Shown: positions 1 through 11,230 of the stretch, piece after piece
Layout: each line of letters opens with the position of its first letter
How positions within the stretch are numbered: position 1 is the first letter of the stretch
DNA from: Nymphaea colorata
Lineage: Eukaryota; Streptophyta; Magnoliopsida; Nymphaeales; Nymphaeaceae
DNA: 64,000 nucleotides
Reading direction: 5' to 3'
Assembly (NCBI RefSeq): GCF_008831285.2
Contig: NC_045147.1
Location: 14,238,854-14,302,853 of the forward strand
Program-made: the position numbers and the translations under genes
Notes under the pieces: model-generated
Database searches by the model: none
What the model was told of the DNA's origin: nothing
Seen by the model: the letters and a program-made list of their open reading frames with translations, nothing else

Positions 1-255
1 TTTCAGATTTATGGACCACGATCCAAGGTTCGAAACTAGCTTTACTTGGAGTGGCCCTGTGCGGCTGGATCTGGGTCAATTAAATCGGTTCAGAAATAAC
101 CGACCCGTTTCTGGGACGGATTTGTGGGAGGAAGGTGGAGAGAGCCCAGTTCCTCCAGTTGCCGCCACTTCCGACCCTCCCATTGCCGCTCAGTCCACTC
201 TCAAAGGACAGAAATCCTAGAAGCCCGGGAAGAGAGGAAGGAGAGAAAGAGAGTC

Positions 256-1860
256 ATGCCCCCGCCGAAGCTCTACCGGCAGCATCTTCACTCCTTCTCG
301 ACTAAGCGGCTCATCCATGCCGTCTCCGTCGACGTCCCCGACCTCCTTAGCGCCCCGAATTTGGACGCCTTCACCGTCACTCCTCCCATCTCCGGCTGGC
401 CCTCCCGCCTCACCCCACGCCGCCTCGTTCGCATGATAACTGGCCAGCAGAACGTCGATCTCGCCCTCCAGATGTTCGACTACGCCGGCAAATATCACAA
501 GGGCTTCTCGCACACCCCCGAGACCTACTCCGCTATGATCGAACGCCTCGCCCGTGCCCGCGAATTCGATGCTATGGAGTCCCTCTTCCGGAAAATGCAG
601 CCCGACGGCGTCCGCTGCGGCGAGCTCGCCTTCATCATCGCTATCCGCAACTACGGTTTTGCGAACCGGCCGCTGCCGGCCGTCCGGTGCTTCCTCCGCA
701 TGCCGGCGTTCGGCGTTGGCCGCTCCGTCCGATCCTTCAACACCCTCCTCAACGCCATGGTCCAAACGAAGCGATTCGACCTCGCTCACTTCCTCTACAA
801 GAATGCCTGCAAATTGGGAATCATCCCTAACGTCTTCTCCTGCAACATTCTGATCAAGGCCCTCTGCAAGATGAATGATGTAACCGCCGCGCTCAAGGTC
901 ATGGAGGAGATGCCGCAGCAAGGGTTCGTTCCCAATCCAGTCACCTACACGACAGTCCTCGGGGCCCTCTGCGCCTCCGGCGATCTATGGAAGGCCAGGG
1001 AGATCTTCAACGAGATACGCAGCAAAGGATGGGTTCTTGACGCTATCAGCTACACCGTTTTGATCGATGGGTATTGCAGGAACGGCAGATTGATCGATGG
1101 CGTGAAGCTTATGGACGATATGGAAGAGAATGGTGTCCGTCCCAACGACGTTACGTACAGCGTCGTGATCGAAGCGCTCTGCATGGAAGAAAAATCTGGG
1201 GAGGCTCTGAATCTACTGAACGATATGCTTGAGAGGAGGTTTCTGCCTTCGTCATCCTTGTGCTGTAAGGTTATAGATTTGTTGTGTCATAAGGGGAAGG
1301 TGGACGAGGCATCGGCATTGTGGAAAAGACTATTGAAGAAGAATTGCACGCCGGACAATGCTATCTCCAGCACGCTCATATATTGGCTGTGTAAGCATGG
1401 GAAACACAGAGAAGCGAAAAAGCTTTTCGATGAATTCGAGCGAGGATCGATCCCGAACATTGTCACATATAACGCCTTGATTTCAGGGATGTGTGAGAAT
1501 GGAGAATTGCAGGAAGCAGGGAGATTGTGGGACGATATGATCGATAAGGGGTGCCCTCCAAATGTCCATACATACAACACACTGATCGGGGGTTTCTGTA
1601 AATCCGGCAGAGCAGATGAAGGTATTAAGCTGTTGGAGGAGATGATTGAGAAGGAATGTGCGCCGAACAGGTTTACCTTTGCTGTGCTGCTTGATGGTTT
1701 TCTTGGGAAGGGCATGGAGGAGAGGATCACAGATGTTCTTATGGCTACATTGAGTAGAGGAATTCTTCTTGATATTGATTCATGGAGGGTATTCGTGACC
1801 AAGGTTGTTGATGGGTCTGAGGATTGGAGGCATACTCTCGATGGTATCGTGAGGCTTTGA
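256..1860 (+). CDS. P-class pentatricopeptide repeat protein, probably mitochondrial
   Basis: Intronless gene of 534 residues. The frame is open upstream to base 124, but the first in-frame ATG is at 256 (MPPPKLYRQHLHSF), which gives a basic N terminus poor in acidic residues, as expected of a mitochondrial targeting peptide. From about residue 90 to residue 510 the protein is an array of roughly 35-residue P-type PPR motifs, with recurring patterns such as NVFSCNILIKALCK, NPVTYTTVLGALC, NIVTYNALISGMCENG and NVHTYNTLIGGFCKSG. No E or DYW domain follows. From memory it resembles Arabidopsis At5g16420 along its whole length and is close to it in size. P-class PPR proteins bind organellar RNA and act in its stability, processing or translation; the RNA target cannot be read here. 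The first half of the gene is markedly GC-rich and the last third is less so. No TATA box was evident. Confidence 0.93.
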   Translation: MPPPKLYRQHLHSFSTKRLIHAVSVDVPDLLSAPNLDAFTVTPPISGWPSRLTPRRLVRMITGQQNVDLALQMFDYAGKYHKGFSHTPETYSAMIERLARAREFDAMESLFRKMQPDGVRCGELAFIIAIRNYGFANRPLPAVRCFLRMPAFGVGRSVRSFNTLLNAMVQTKRFDLAHFLYKNACKLGIIPNVFSCNILIKALCKMNDVTAALKVMEEMPQQGFVPNPVTYTTVLGALCASGDLWKAREIFNEIRSKGWVLDAISYTVLIDGYCRNGRLIDGVKLMDDMEENGVRPNDVTYSVVIEALCMEEKSGEALNLLNDMLERRFLPSSSLCCKVIDLLCHKGKVDEASALWKRLLKKNCTPDNAISSTLIYWLCKHGKHREAKKLFDEFERGSIPNIVTYNALISGMCENGELQEAGRLWDDMIDKGCPPNVHTYNTLIGGFCKSGRADEGIKLLEEMIEKECAPNRFTFAVLLDGFLGKGMEERITDVLMATLSRGILLDIDSWRVFVTKVVDGSEDWRHTLDGIVRL

Positions 1861-4283
1861 TTGCAAGCATAATATGTTTGGAAGCTCTATTTTACTAACT
1901 GACCTCCATGAAAATGGACAAACTGAGGTCTCAACCGTGAAAGAGATCATAACGCTCATATCCGATCGCATGGGAGAACTCATAGATTCTTTTGAGTGAA
2001 ATAATTCATCCTTCCTGGATACTTGTGAACCAAGCAATTGAATTGGATGAACTCAAGGAGCAGTTCATCATTCCCCGCATGCCTCTGCCTAACTACTTTC
2101 CTTCAGTGAAGGGAAGGATTCAATTTTTTTTTTTTCCAGATTATTCGGCGGGCAGAATCTATACAACGGTGGTTTGAGTAAGTCTTGAATGAGTTCAATC
2201 CACTTTGTTCTTCGGGTTTAGACGGGTAGCTACAGTGATTGTTCGTTGTTCCCTCACGTGCCAATTCATGTGGAACAGTCTGCTGTTTACAGTTGCCTGT
2301 TTTGAGAGTCTTGTGCATTGATCAATAGAAGGTCTGACCATTTTCATGGTTAGAAATACGATTGGCGACTTCTTGGTACCTAAGTGATGGCGTCTTATTT
2401 GCAGCATGCAGTTATCACTTTTTTGGTAGTTCATCAAGGTTGGACTTGGCAGCTATTGAATTAGCCCAAGAGGCAGTAAAATATGGGGGACTCGGTTGGC
2501 ATGTCTTTTTAACTTATAATCGGCATGCTTCAGTTGTTGAACCGGACCAGGGTGCAGAGCGAATCGAAATTCCATTGGGGTTTACTTTCGGCTTCTTACA
2601 GCTCATGCTTCGCTAATCCCCGACCGATAGGCGGTGCCCTGTTGTTCTTCTGGTTAGTTAAATCATTTGGTTCTTCACAGACATGGTTATGCTTTCTTCA
2701 ACATGAAGGAAATGAAATATGTTGTAACTTGCATTCATTGTTTAACATCACCATATACTTGTATAAAAAAGAAAAAAAATTACCTTAATGTTATCATAAA
2801 AGATGGTTAAGATATTGTTTGTAATTTATAGGCCTTCGGATGAATTAAGCAGTGATTTGGTGTATCGAACACCTTTCAGTTCTCTTTAATAACTGCCTTG
2901 AACTCGGGTAAAATGGATTTCATGTGTCTTTTATCGTTTGAACGGTATAGTTCGGTCTCTCATTTATTTTTCTCCATAGTACTGTATTTAGATTGGTTAC
3001 TTATATTCTGTGTTCTCACGAATCTTGCATTCCGAGGTTGAAGTGAAAAGCTTGCTTGGGGGTTAGGCCCCCTACCTTTATTCCGAGGTTGAAGACCATA
3101 GTTTTTGCAGTTTAGGCTCTTTCTGGTGCACTTTTATGGGCAACGGAGTACCTGTATTGTCAATCCTTCGCGGCAGGATCCTTCTGTAAGCATGTGGAAA
3201 CAAGGTGGAGCGGAGAAATTATTACTGTTTTCTCTGGGATCATAAAAACAACATAGAAAAAAGTACGTGGAACAGATGCAGGATTGTAATTATCAATCTA
3301 GGTTTCTTTGGCTATGATGTCTCAAGCTTGTGTTTTGACGACTGGAAAATTGACTACAATATATGGAATAAGGTAACCTCCTTGTGCCTGCCAATCAGCC
3401 AAATGCATTAAAAATCAGATACAAATTGGATAGATTGCAACGAAAAATTGGCAAAGATGTAATTTATCCAGTGCATTTGCAATCACTATGTATGGTTTCG
3501 TGTGGTTGCCAAGAAAACTTGCAGTGTTCTTTAGGGCCTTTGATGATTTTGACTTTTGGTGTGTTGTTAGCATCTTAGCATGATTATGGAGGGTTTTAAT
3601 GTTTAAGATGTATAAGTCTGCATAGGTATTCCTGTGTATTCCCTTGCATGCGCCACCACACTGACCCAGCTTCTCACGTATATACAAGCACACACTAGAG
3701 GAGTTTACTGCGTTGGTTTAACCTGTAAGCTAATATTCTGCAGAACTCAAAGCACCTGCACATGAGCAAGTACGGCAAAACTTCATTAACAAGAAACTGC
3801 ATTGTCGTTTGGACCGTGACCTGCTGCCTGTTAAGCAGAATTTTTTTCCTGAACTAAGTCGCTTAGGTTCAGGTCTTGGGTTTTTTTGTTTCTATTTCCA
3901 CTCCAAAGTTAGTTTTCATGGCGGGATCTATTATTATTGTTGTTGTTGTTGTTGTCAACTGTTTGATGCTTTGATTGGGTTAGATCAATTACTATGGAAA
4001 CCATCAACAGAAAGCGTGATTAATAATTTAAGAAGATCCAGACTTCATGAAAAGTTACTTTATATACCAATCACATCGATTGACTGATTAAATCGATGAA
4101 GACCAAGTTCTCCAATTTGACAGTGCCCATGAATAACCCTACATATGTATACTAAATATTGATTCTATAAATATGACAAATTTGATTAGTTTTGTTCTCT
4201 TTCTTTTGAGTAAATTTTTTCTCTTTAGCAGTGAATGTAAAAAGAAAAAAGAAAGGTTGTCATACTATGAAAGTCAAAATTTA

Positions 4284-4317
<34 letters not shown>

Positions 4318-5972
4318 TGAATTATGTCTCCCCAACTAGGCCTCTTACATGTCTTTTTAACCTTTCTCAGGTATAACTGCACAGAGGCATAACTTTTGAA
4401 AACATAAGAATAAAATATGGAAATCTAATGTCCAAGTTGAATCTATAAAGGAAAGAAAACTAATTCCATTAATTGTGTTATTCTATAAAATATGATTTAC
4501 ATATAAAATTTTCATAATCTTCTTCCCATTTAAACATTTTACTCTGTCTATACGGCTAAATTTGTGAAAAGCAACGTTGGCGTTGCTTGAGAAGCAGAAG
4601 GCCCAAATAGCAAGAGGAAAATGGAATGTTCATGATCGAGTATTCACACACGCACGCAAATATATCTATACAACGACTAGCTAAGGTGTCTCACATCCTT
4701 GAAAAATGCAATATACTCTCTCATCATTGTAATATCAGATCTCTACGGGATTAAAACAAGAGAGTTAGAATGAATCAACAATTACATTTCAGATTTTTCA
4801 ACAACAGCCCCTCTCATGCACGATGGTATTTTCATCATCAAATGACTAATTTCATTTTTTTATTATGATAATGTAAAAAGCAATTATGAACAAGGGTCAT
4901 GAAGAGAAGGAAGTACGCACCCTCTCAGCTTGCCCTGTTGAAATAGTATCTTTGGGTTAAGTTATTATAAAGTAGATCATTGTCTATTGTATCTTGATTA
5001 GTGATCTGGAGAAAACATTTTGAATATGATCCTTGAGCTAGTTGTTTCCTTTTCCCCTCATGCACATCTTGGTGTCGCCCACACGAAACATCCCATGTGG
5101 ATGGCAACCAGATGGATGCCATTTTCTACTCCCATTTGGCTTTCAGTCGCTTTTTGGGTCCACACGAAGTGAGACATCGCCCATTTCCTGCTGCACAACT
5201 CTCATCATATATATAAACTCCAGATCTGTCCAACTGTCTCACATGCATCTCAAGGAGCCCCCATTACTTCTCTCCTCACCTCCTATCTGTACCACAATAC
5301 TTTGAAAAAAAAAACACCCAACATCCTCACTGGACCGTCTGTATCTGCTGACACAGCTATAGTGGACCACTACAATATTCTCTCTCTTTATTTCTCTCCA
5401 AATGATGGGTAATGGAACAGGGTTGGGTGCTGTGTTATTGTTATATCCTCGTTTCAATTCTTGGAGGGTGTTGTCCCTCTGTTGCACTAAGAGTTGAAAT
5501 TTGATCTCTGGCCAGGCAGACAGATAAATTGTAACAAGTATAGCAACGTTGATGCTAAATAGCAATCATAGGCCTTTCTGGTTGAGCAAAAAACTTCCCA
5601 CTTTTTTCTTTATGAAACGGCATATCATGTTTAGGATGTAAAAGGGGCTTTGGAAATTGAATGGTCGGCCTTACGTGCCGGGTACTGTAAGGCCGGAAAA
5701 ACATGTATTCCAAATTAGATGTGTTTAACTTGGTCTCATTTACTAGAAATGGCATTTTATCTTGTCTTTTATTATTAAATATGATATAGTGAATCCTGAG
5801 ATTGGGTAGATACGAGCAGCTGGATTTTGTAGGCACTCCCTTGTCTGCCACGGATCACAGTCTTACGTTTGAGAAGGAAGTAGTTAGTACATTTTTGCTG
5901 GTCAGATCATCTAAGTTTTCTAAAAAGAAAGCTTTCTAAATTGTAGAATTCTTTTTGATGATATGCTCAATC
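1861..5972. other. Intergenic spacer without recognisable gene
   Basis: The first few hundred bases are presumably the 3' UTR of the PPR gene. The rest has only short random open frames, homopolymer T runs (about 2125), a TTG-repeat near 3939-3956, a CT/GT microsatellite near 4.3 kb, and a generic TATA-like string near 5210 with no convincing frame behind it. I see no domain, RNA gene or intact transposon. Confidence 0.6.
4284..4317. repeat. Compound CT/GT microsatellite
   Basis: A run of about nine CT units passes directly into about eight TG units. It is a simple sequence repeat in the spacer after the first PPR gene. Confidence 0.9.
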
Positions 5973-5995
5973 ATCTCTCTCTCTCTCTCTCTCTC
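5973..5995. repeat. CT dinucleotide tract upstream of the nodulin-like gene
   Basis: About eleven CT units, ending 163 bases before the ATG at 6159 and about 70 bases before the putative TATA box. CT/GA tracts at such positions are common in plant core promoters and can be bound by GAGA-binding (BBR/BPC) proteins, but a neutral microsatellite is equally possible. Confidence 0.75.
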
Positions 5996-6066
5996 GAAAT
6001 AAAACATGTGCTTGCATGCACGCACACGCACACATACGTTTGAAAATAGAGAAATCAAGCCTTACA

Positions 6067-6073
6067 TATAAAG
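6067..6073 (+). promoter_or_regulatory. Putative TATA box of the early nodulin-like gene
   Basis: TATAAAG lies 86 bases before the ATG at 6159. A start of transcription about 30 bases downstream would leave a leader of roughly 55-60 bases. No other good TATA match was seen nearby. Confidence 0.5.
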
Positions 6074-6158
6074 AACGGAGGATCTAAACTTCAGTTAAGT
6101 CCCTAACGGAGCTCCAAGCCTCCAATACCTCGTCCGGTCGTCACTCTGATCAGGAGAA

Positions 6159-6844
6159 ATGGCGTTCTTTGCCGATGTAAAAGTGAGGACCTTCTGGGCT
6201 CTGTGCCTTCTTCTGTTTGTACCAGGCAGAGTGCTCTGCTATCTATTCAGAGTGGGGGATCTAGATGCATGGGGAGTACCAGCTCCTGTGACACCAAAGA
6301 TCTACGATGATTGGTCGCAGAATAACAAGTTCCGTATTGGTGACTCTCTCCGTAAGTCTTCGTCCTCATTCTCTCTAAGCCGGCTCTCTCAAAGCTCTGT
6401 AAGAAACAAAAGAAAGCGCAGTTTATAAATTTCTCTTGTTTTTTGAACTTTGCAGTGTTTCTGTACCCACCAAGCGAGGAATCTCTGGTCCAAGTAACAG
6501 AAGATGCATTTAAATCATGCAACATCTCTAATCCGATCGCATATTTCAACGATGGCAACACGCTCTTCAACATCACTGGCCCTGGTACGTTCTACTTCAC
6601 CAGTGGGGTGGGTGGTCACTGCCTCAGATTGCAGAAGCTTGCTGTGTTTGTTCCTTCAAATGGGACGTCTAATCAACCTTCTTCTGCTCCATCGTCCCTG
6701 CCTGGAAGTTCATCATCTTCTTATCCCACGGTCTTCGGTCCAACTGCGTCGGCGCGGTCATCGGCGCCGGCCATGAGCGTTGCCTCTGTTTACTCCTCCA
6801 TGGCTTATCTTGTCTTCTCTTTCTTGCTCTTGATCTACATATAA
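6159..6844 (+). CDS. Early nodulin-like protein (phytocyanin family, likely GPI-anchored)
   Basis: Two exons, 6159..6351 and 6456..6844, joined across a 104-base GT..AG intron in phase 1, give 193 residues. Residues 1 to about 27 are a signal peptide with a hydrophobic core (FWALCLLLFVPG). Residues about 28-130 are a plastocyanin-like domain: FRVGDLDAWGVP, then FRIGDSLLFLYPP across the splice, then the Cys86/Cys120 pair that forms the family disulfide. At the copper site the Cys ligand position is Ser114 and only His119 is recognisable, so copper binding is very likely lost, as in other ENODL proteins. A Ser/Pro-rich stretch (about 131-175) and a hydrophobic C-terminal tail (about 178-193) suggest arabinogalactan decoration and a GPI anchor at the plasma membrane. 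N-glycosylation sequons occur at N87 and N103. An intron at this point is typical of the family. Confidence 0.92.
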
Positions 6845-9161
6845 TCAACATTCTTGATTGGGATGTAGATCTACATTTTGTGGGCAGTGGAGAACTCGTT
6901 AGGTCCGTATGCAGCTCCGTTGTTCATGCTATGACAAGATCTCCTGTAACTGAAAAATTTTTGGAAGTGGAATTCTTTAGTATAAGAAATCAAACTGAGA
7001 ACGAGGAAATGAAACTGGTGGAGCTCAATATTTGGTTTTCCGGCACCATTTAAGTTTTAACGGGTTATCTAAGGTAAATCTCAGATGAGCTCCGAGCAGA
7101 GTCTTGATCGAGATCTTGAGCTCAAAAACTCTGCCCGACCTGCTTTCCACCTGTGGTGTTAGAACTCATTATACTGTTATCGTTACAGTTACAGTCATTC
7201 AAATCTCCTTTTTCATTCAGTAGACCTGATCTTAACGCTTGGATGTCGTCCTGGTGAGGTGCTCTGAATGAATAAGAGGAAGTTGGGACATCATCTTCCT
7301 TTGTGTTTCTGTGTTTTCACCATGAGACAGCTCAGTGGGAAGGATTTCGTGGTTTCGAATCGATTTCGAACTCAAAAGTTGTCAATATTGTTTTTGAATC
7401 TTTTCATTCCTCGTTGCTGCATTCGGCCGAACAGGGCCGTGAGCGGCTCATCGATTTGGGTGTCTGGAGAGAGGCAATTTTTCAGGGCGTGGCTCTGTTA
7501 TTGAGGAAGGAATCTCTCTTCCTTTCACGAACACGCGCTCGGATCATTTGCACCCATTAAAATACTAATGTTAATGGACTGGACAACTGCTAGTCTGCCT
7601 CGATTAACGTGACACATGACATGAGCCAAAGAAGGGAAACAAATCAGAAGGGAATTAAAAGACGTTTTGGATTTAATCTTTGGATGGATTTTATAGAAGA
7701 TGGATTTAAGTTCGAATTCAATGCAGACAAGTCGGATTAGTTCTTTATGAGATCCCAATCAAATATTAGATTGAAACTCGGTTAGCCGCGTATGGTTGAA
7801 CCCAGTTATTAATTGGATCCTGATTTCTTGACCAGTTTAGATTTAAGGGACTCGGATTTAGACTGATAATAAAAATACTGAATCCATTAATCTGCTTACA
7901 TTAGAGAATGCTTTGTTCAAGAGGGAATAAAAACTAAAAGTGTCCTTAGTGCATTGTCCAGGAAGCCCAGCACGAGCTTACTTGCTGCTAACCCAGTCTA
8001 GTGCCTAATGACAAGCTCAACATGTGTTCATTTATTTACTGAAGTGTTATTTAATTTTAATTCCGAGTTTTTGACGAACCAATTTATTGAAAGCCGGATC
8101 TTTTGAGGATGTCTGAATATGAACCTCACCATTTCTGTAATAAGGAAAAAAATTAATGTCCACTGCCCACTGCTCCACGGATGACAGGCAAGAAAAGACA
8201 TTAAAACCCGAACAGCTAAAGAACCTGCTTCCCATTAATTTTCCCGGCAAACCCACCGGAAAATGAGCCAAGTGGGGTGCTCCGTTCTGTAACAGTGTTG
8301 ATCAGCTATTTTCCTTGCTAATTGACCAATGTGCATCCATTCTGAATGGACGAGGAACAGCATGAGATGACAAGAAAAAAAATGATTGAGCAATCTTTTG
8401 GCAACCAAGAACCAACCGGAAAATGAGCAACAACGTGTGAAGTTTCACACCGGAAAATGTTCACCATTTTTGGGTCCTCACTCTTTTTCCAAGGCAAATT
8501 TTTTCTTGGTTGATAAACACTGCTTCCGAACCAAGTTGACAGGTGGGCAAGCCTGGTTGGAGTTATCTGACCCGAAATAGCTTGCAATCCGAGATTTGTA
8601 TTTTCCGGTCATTCTACATGATGATGTAGGCATGGAGGCACCTTGAAGAGATCTAGAAACTCTTCCCTTCCTCAATTCATCGATTCATGATTGCTTCTAG
8701 ACTTTGATGAAAAGCGGCATACCATGAAAAACAAATTGACTGTCAAACTTTCATCAACTAGTCCGACCAGCTATATTACGTCCCTTAACATACAATCTTG
8801 CACTCCTTTTGTATATGCTCGTAGTTGGTTAGGCCATCGGATGATAAGAAGCCAGTCACTGGCCATGAACCTTTTGCGCAAGCCAAGTCAAGTTTTCAGC
8901 TTGCTTTTGGATTCTTCGAGTGAGCAAGAAAAGGGCAAAAATCCATCAATAAAAGAATGAATTGAAACAATAGGAATCATGGTGTGTGGATTAATGTAAA
9001 GCAATCAAAAACTACTAATGGAGTAATAAACAATTTCCAAATCTCCAAATTGAGCCAATTAATGATTGAAGAGGATTGCTAATCTATATATACAAAGGCA
9101 ATTCAATAACGTAGCGTGTTGTGATCGTATACTTTCCAATCATCCAAGGACCTAATGACTT
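6845..9161. other. Intergenic spacer
   Basis: This holds the 3' flank of the nodulin-like gene and AT-rich sequence with only short chance frames. A short motif, ACCGGAAAATGAGC, occurs near 8256 and again near 8416, and a related ACCGGAAAATG near 8449, hinting at a decayed local duplication. No gene is supported. Confidence 0.55.
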
Positions 9162-11230
9162 TAAGGGCTCGTTTGATTGCCCAGAAAAATTTGGTGGAGG
9201 GGTTGAAATAATGTACGGGCGGGTGAAATTTCACCCGCCCGATGCAAAAACCATCAAACGGGGTGAAATTTCACCCGCTCGACATTTTCCTTCCGAAGGC
9301 ATTCACCCGCGCGTCTTCCTCCGCAGTCAACGATCTCCCTCACATTGGAGAATAGCTGCCTGCTCACCGTCGCCACTCCGCCATCGCCGCTCTCACCGCC
9401 GCCGCTCTGCCGTCGCTGCTCAACCCTCGCCGCTTCCCTCGGGTTCCGTCTACTTCCCCTCCTTCATCGCTGCCGCTCAACCCTCGCTGCTTCCCTCAGG
9501 TTCCTTTTTCACACTGACTGGTTTTGTCAATGGATCAATTCATGGGTTCGTCTTCTCTCTTGGAGATGTGAGTGTCAAGACTCTTGAGTAGTTAATGGAT
9601 GTTCAGTCCAACTCGAAAACTTCCCCAAAATCTGCTTCGTTTTGGACAGAGGCTGGTGGCGATGAGTTTTTGTTTTTGGGGATCTTCGTTTTCTGGATCA
9701 ATTAGCAGGAATTTTGTGTAATTCAGTAACTTAATTATTTTGGAAGAAATATGGCGATTGGAGATGAATTGGGTGCTTCCAAGAAGAAATTGAAGAATGG
9801 TAACATTGATGTGCTATCTTCAACGCTGAGAATTTGCAGAACAATATGAAAACTATCTATTACAGGTTCTTTTTTGAATCCCTGCGATTCTGGATGTCCT
9901 GTTTTTTTCCTTGAAGCGTGCATATTTTTTTAGATCAATTCATCAACTAGTTTCATAATATGTAGCCAGATCTGGTGTTTTCACGACGTCGTTCACAGAT
10001 TTGGAGCTGAAAAACGAGAGTCAAGTTGAATGCATTTCGACCCAGGCTAATTCGGTTTTTCCCTTCTTGGCACAGAGGATCTCCTCCGAATGCAATGTCT
10101 GCACTTTGTGAAGCCACAGGAGCAGATAAAGCAGGTCATCAAGATCAATGACTACCAAAATTGCGGTTCTCGGCTTTGCATTCAAGAAAGACACAGAGAG
10201 ACATCAGTTCCTGGGTTAGTGACAGTGCACTGGACGAAAAGCTTGTTGGTTTGTTGGGACCAGAGAGACATCAGTTCTTCAGCATCCTGAAAAATTGCCT
10301 TTTGCTTCTAGAGAGTGGACAATCTTATGTTGATTCTGATGTTCTTTAGCACTTGAATGTATACAGTGAAGTTAAAGGCAATTTTTTCTCTCTGATGTTC
10401 AACAGGTTTCAAGTAAACTGCAATTTGATTGACCTTCGTAAACAGAAATTTGATTGACCTTCCTGTAAACTGCAGTACCAATTTCATATTATGTTAGTGT
10501 TTGCTGCATTCTCTGCTTTCATGTTGTTGCAGCTTAGGTAGCCAACTAGTAACGGTTGCCTGCTAGCAAATAGCTGTGTTTTGAGTAATGGTGTGCTTTG
10601 GTTTAATACATTTTTGTCAAGTGAAAATCTTCACATCAGAAACAAAAAACTTTGTCATGGCAGTGCCTCTCTTCATATGATTCATTAGCATATAGATATG
10701 CTAAAATGCTTTATGGATCACATTTAGCTGTTACTTTTGCAATTATGTTTGGTTTGGCTAATGTTATATCATGTGAAGGATTTTGCAAGTTACTGCTTGT
10801 TGAACTGAATTAAAGTGCTGAAAGTTGAAAGTCACTTTTTTGCACTCAACTGGGTTTTCATGCTTGATTGCAACCTCAATTCGTTGGTAAATAAATAGGC
10901 CATTCCATTGGTTGTGTGTCTAGAATTTGGTTTTAGATGACCAAAAAAATAGACCATGCTTGTCTGCACGGGTTATATAAACAAAGAGGAAATTGAGGAA
11001 GAGAAGGAAAAGAAAAACAACTACTACTAACAGTCTTAAAAAAAAATCTCTCAAATTTTCTACTTTGTGCATCAAACAAGGTTAATTTTACCACGTTAAA
11101 TTCTACCCTGTCATCAAACAGAGCCTCAGATTAGAAGAGGGAGAAATTTCATCATGTAAATTTTTTCAAAAAAATTTACCATGATAAATTTACCACGTTA
11201 AATTCTTCCTGTGCATCAAACGAGCCCTAA
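9162..11230. mobile_element. PIF/Harbinger-type non-autonomous DNA transposon
   Basis: The element body is 9165..11227 (2063 bases). The left end reads GGGCTCGTTTGAT and the right end is its exact inverse, ATCAAACGAGCCC. Both sides carry the trinucleotide TAA (9162-9164 and 11228-11230) as a target duplication, which fits the TWA preference of PIF/Harbinger elements. Subterminal copies of CATCAAAC and of TACCACGTTAAATTCT repeat near the right end, and further CATCAAAC units occur near the left end. There is no intact transposase frame. The interior has a GC-rich Ser/Pro-coding-like part (about 9350-9590) and other coding-like islands (about 9600-10350), so it may have captured pieces of a host gene. 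Family assignment rests on ends and target site only. Confidence 0.75.
9216..9241. repeat. Perfect 26-base palindrome in the transposon left arm
   Basis: The stretch is its own reverse complement over all 26 bases, centred on GAAATTTC. A second, imperfect copy of the same core, GGGTGAAATTTCACCC, lies at 9261-9276. It is probably a subterminal signal or fold-back of the element. Confidence 0.85.

Noticed and set aside
217-921. Minus-strand open frame of 234 codons opposite the first PPR gene
   Set aside because: It is the mirror of GC-rich PPR codons, with no domain of its own.
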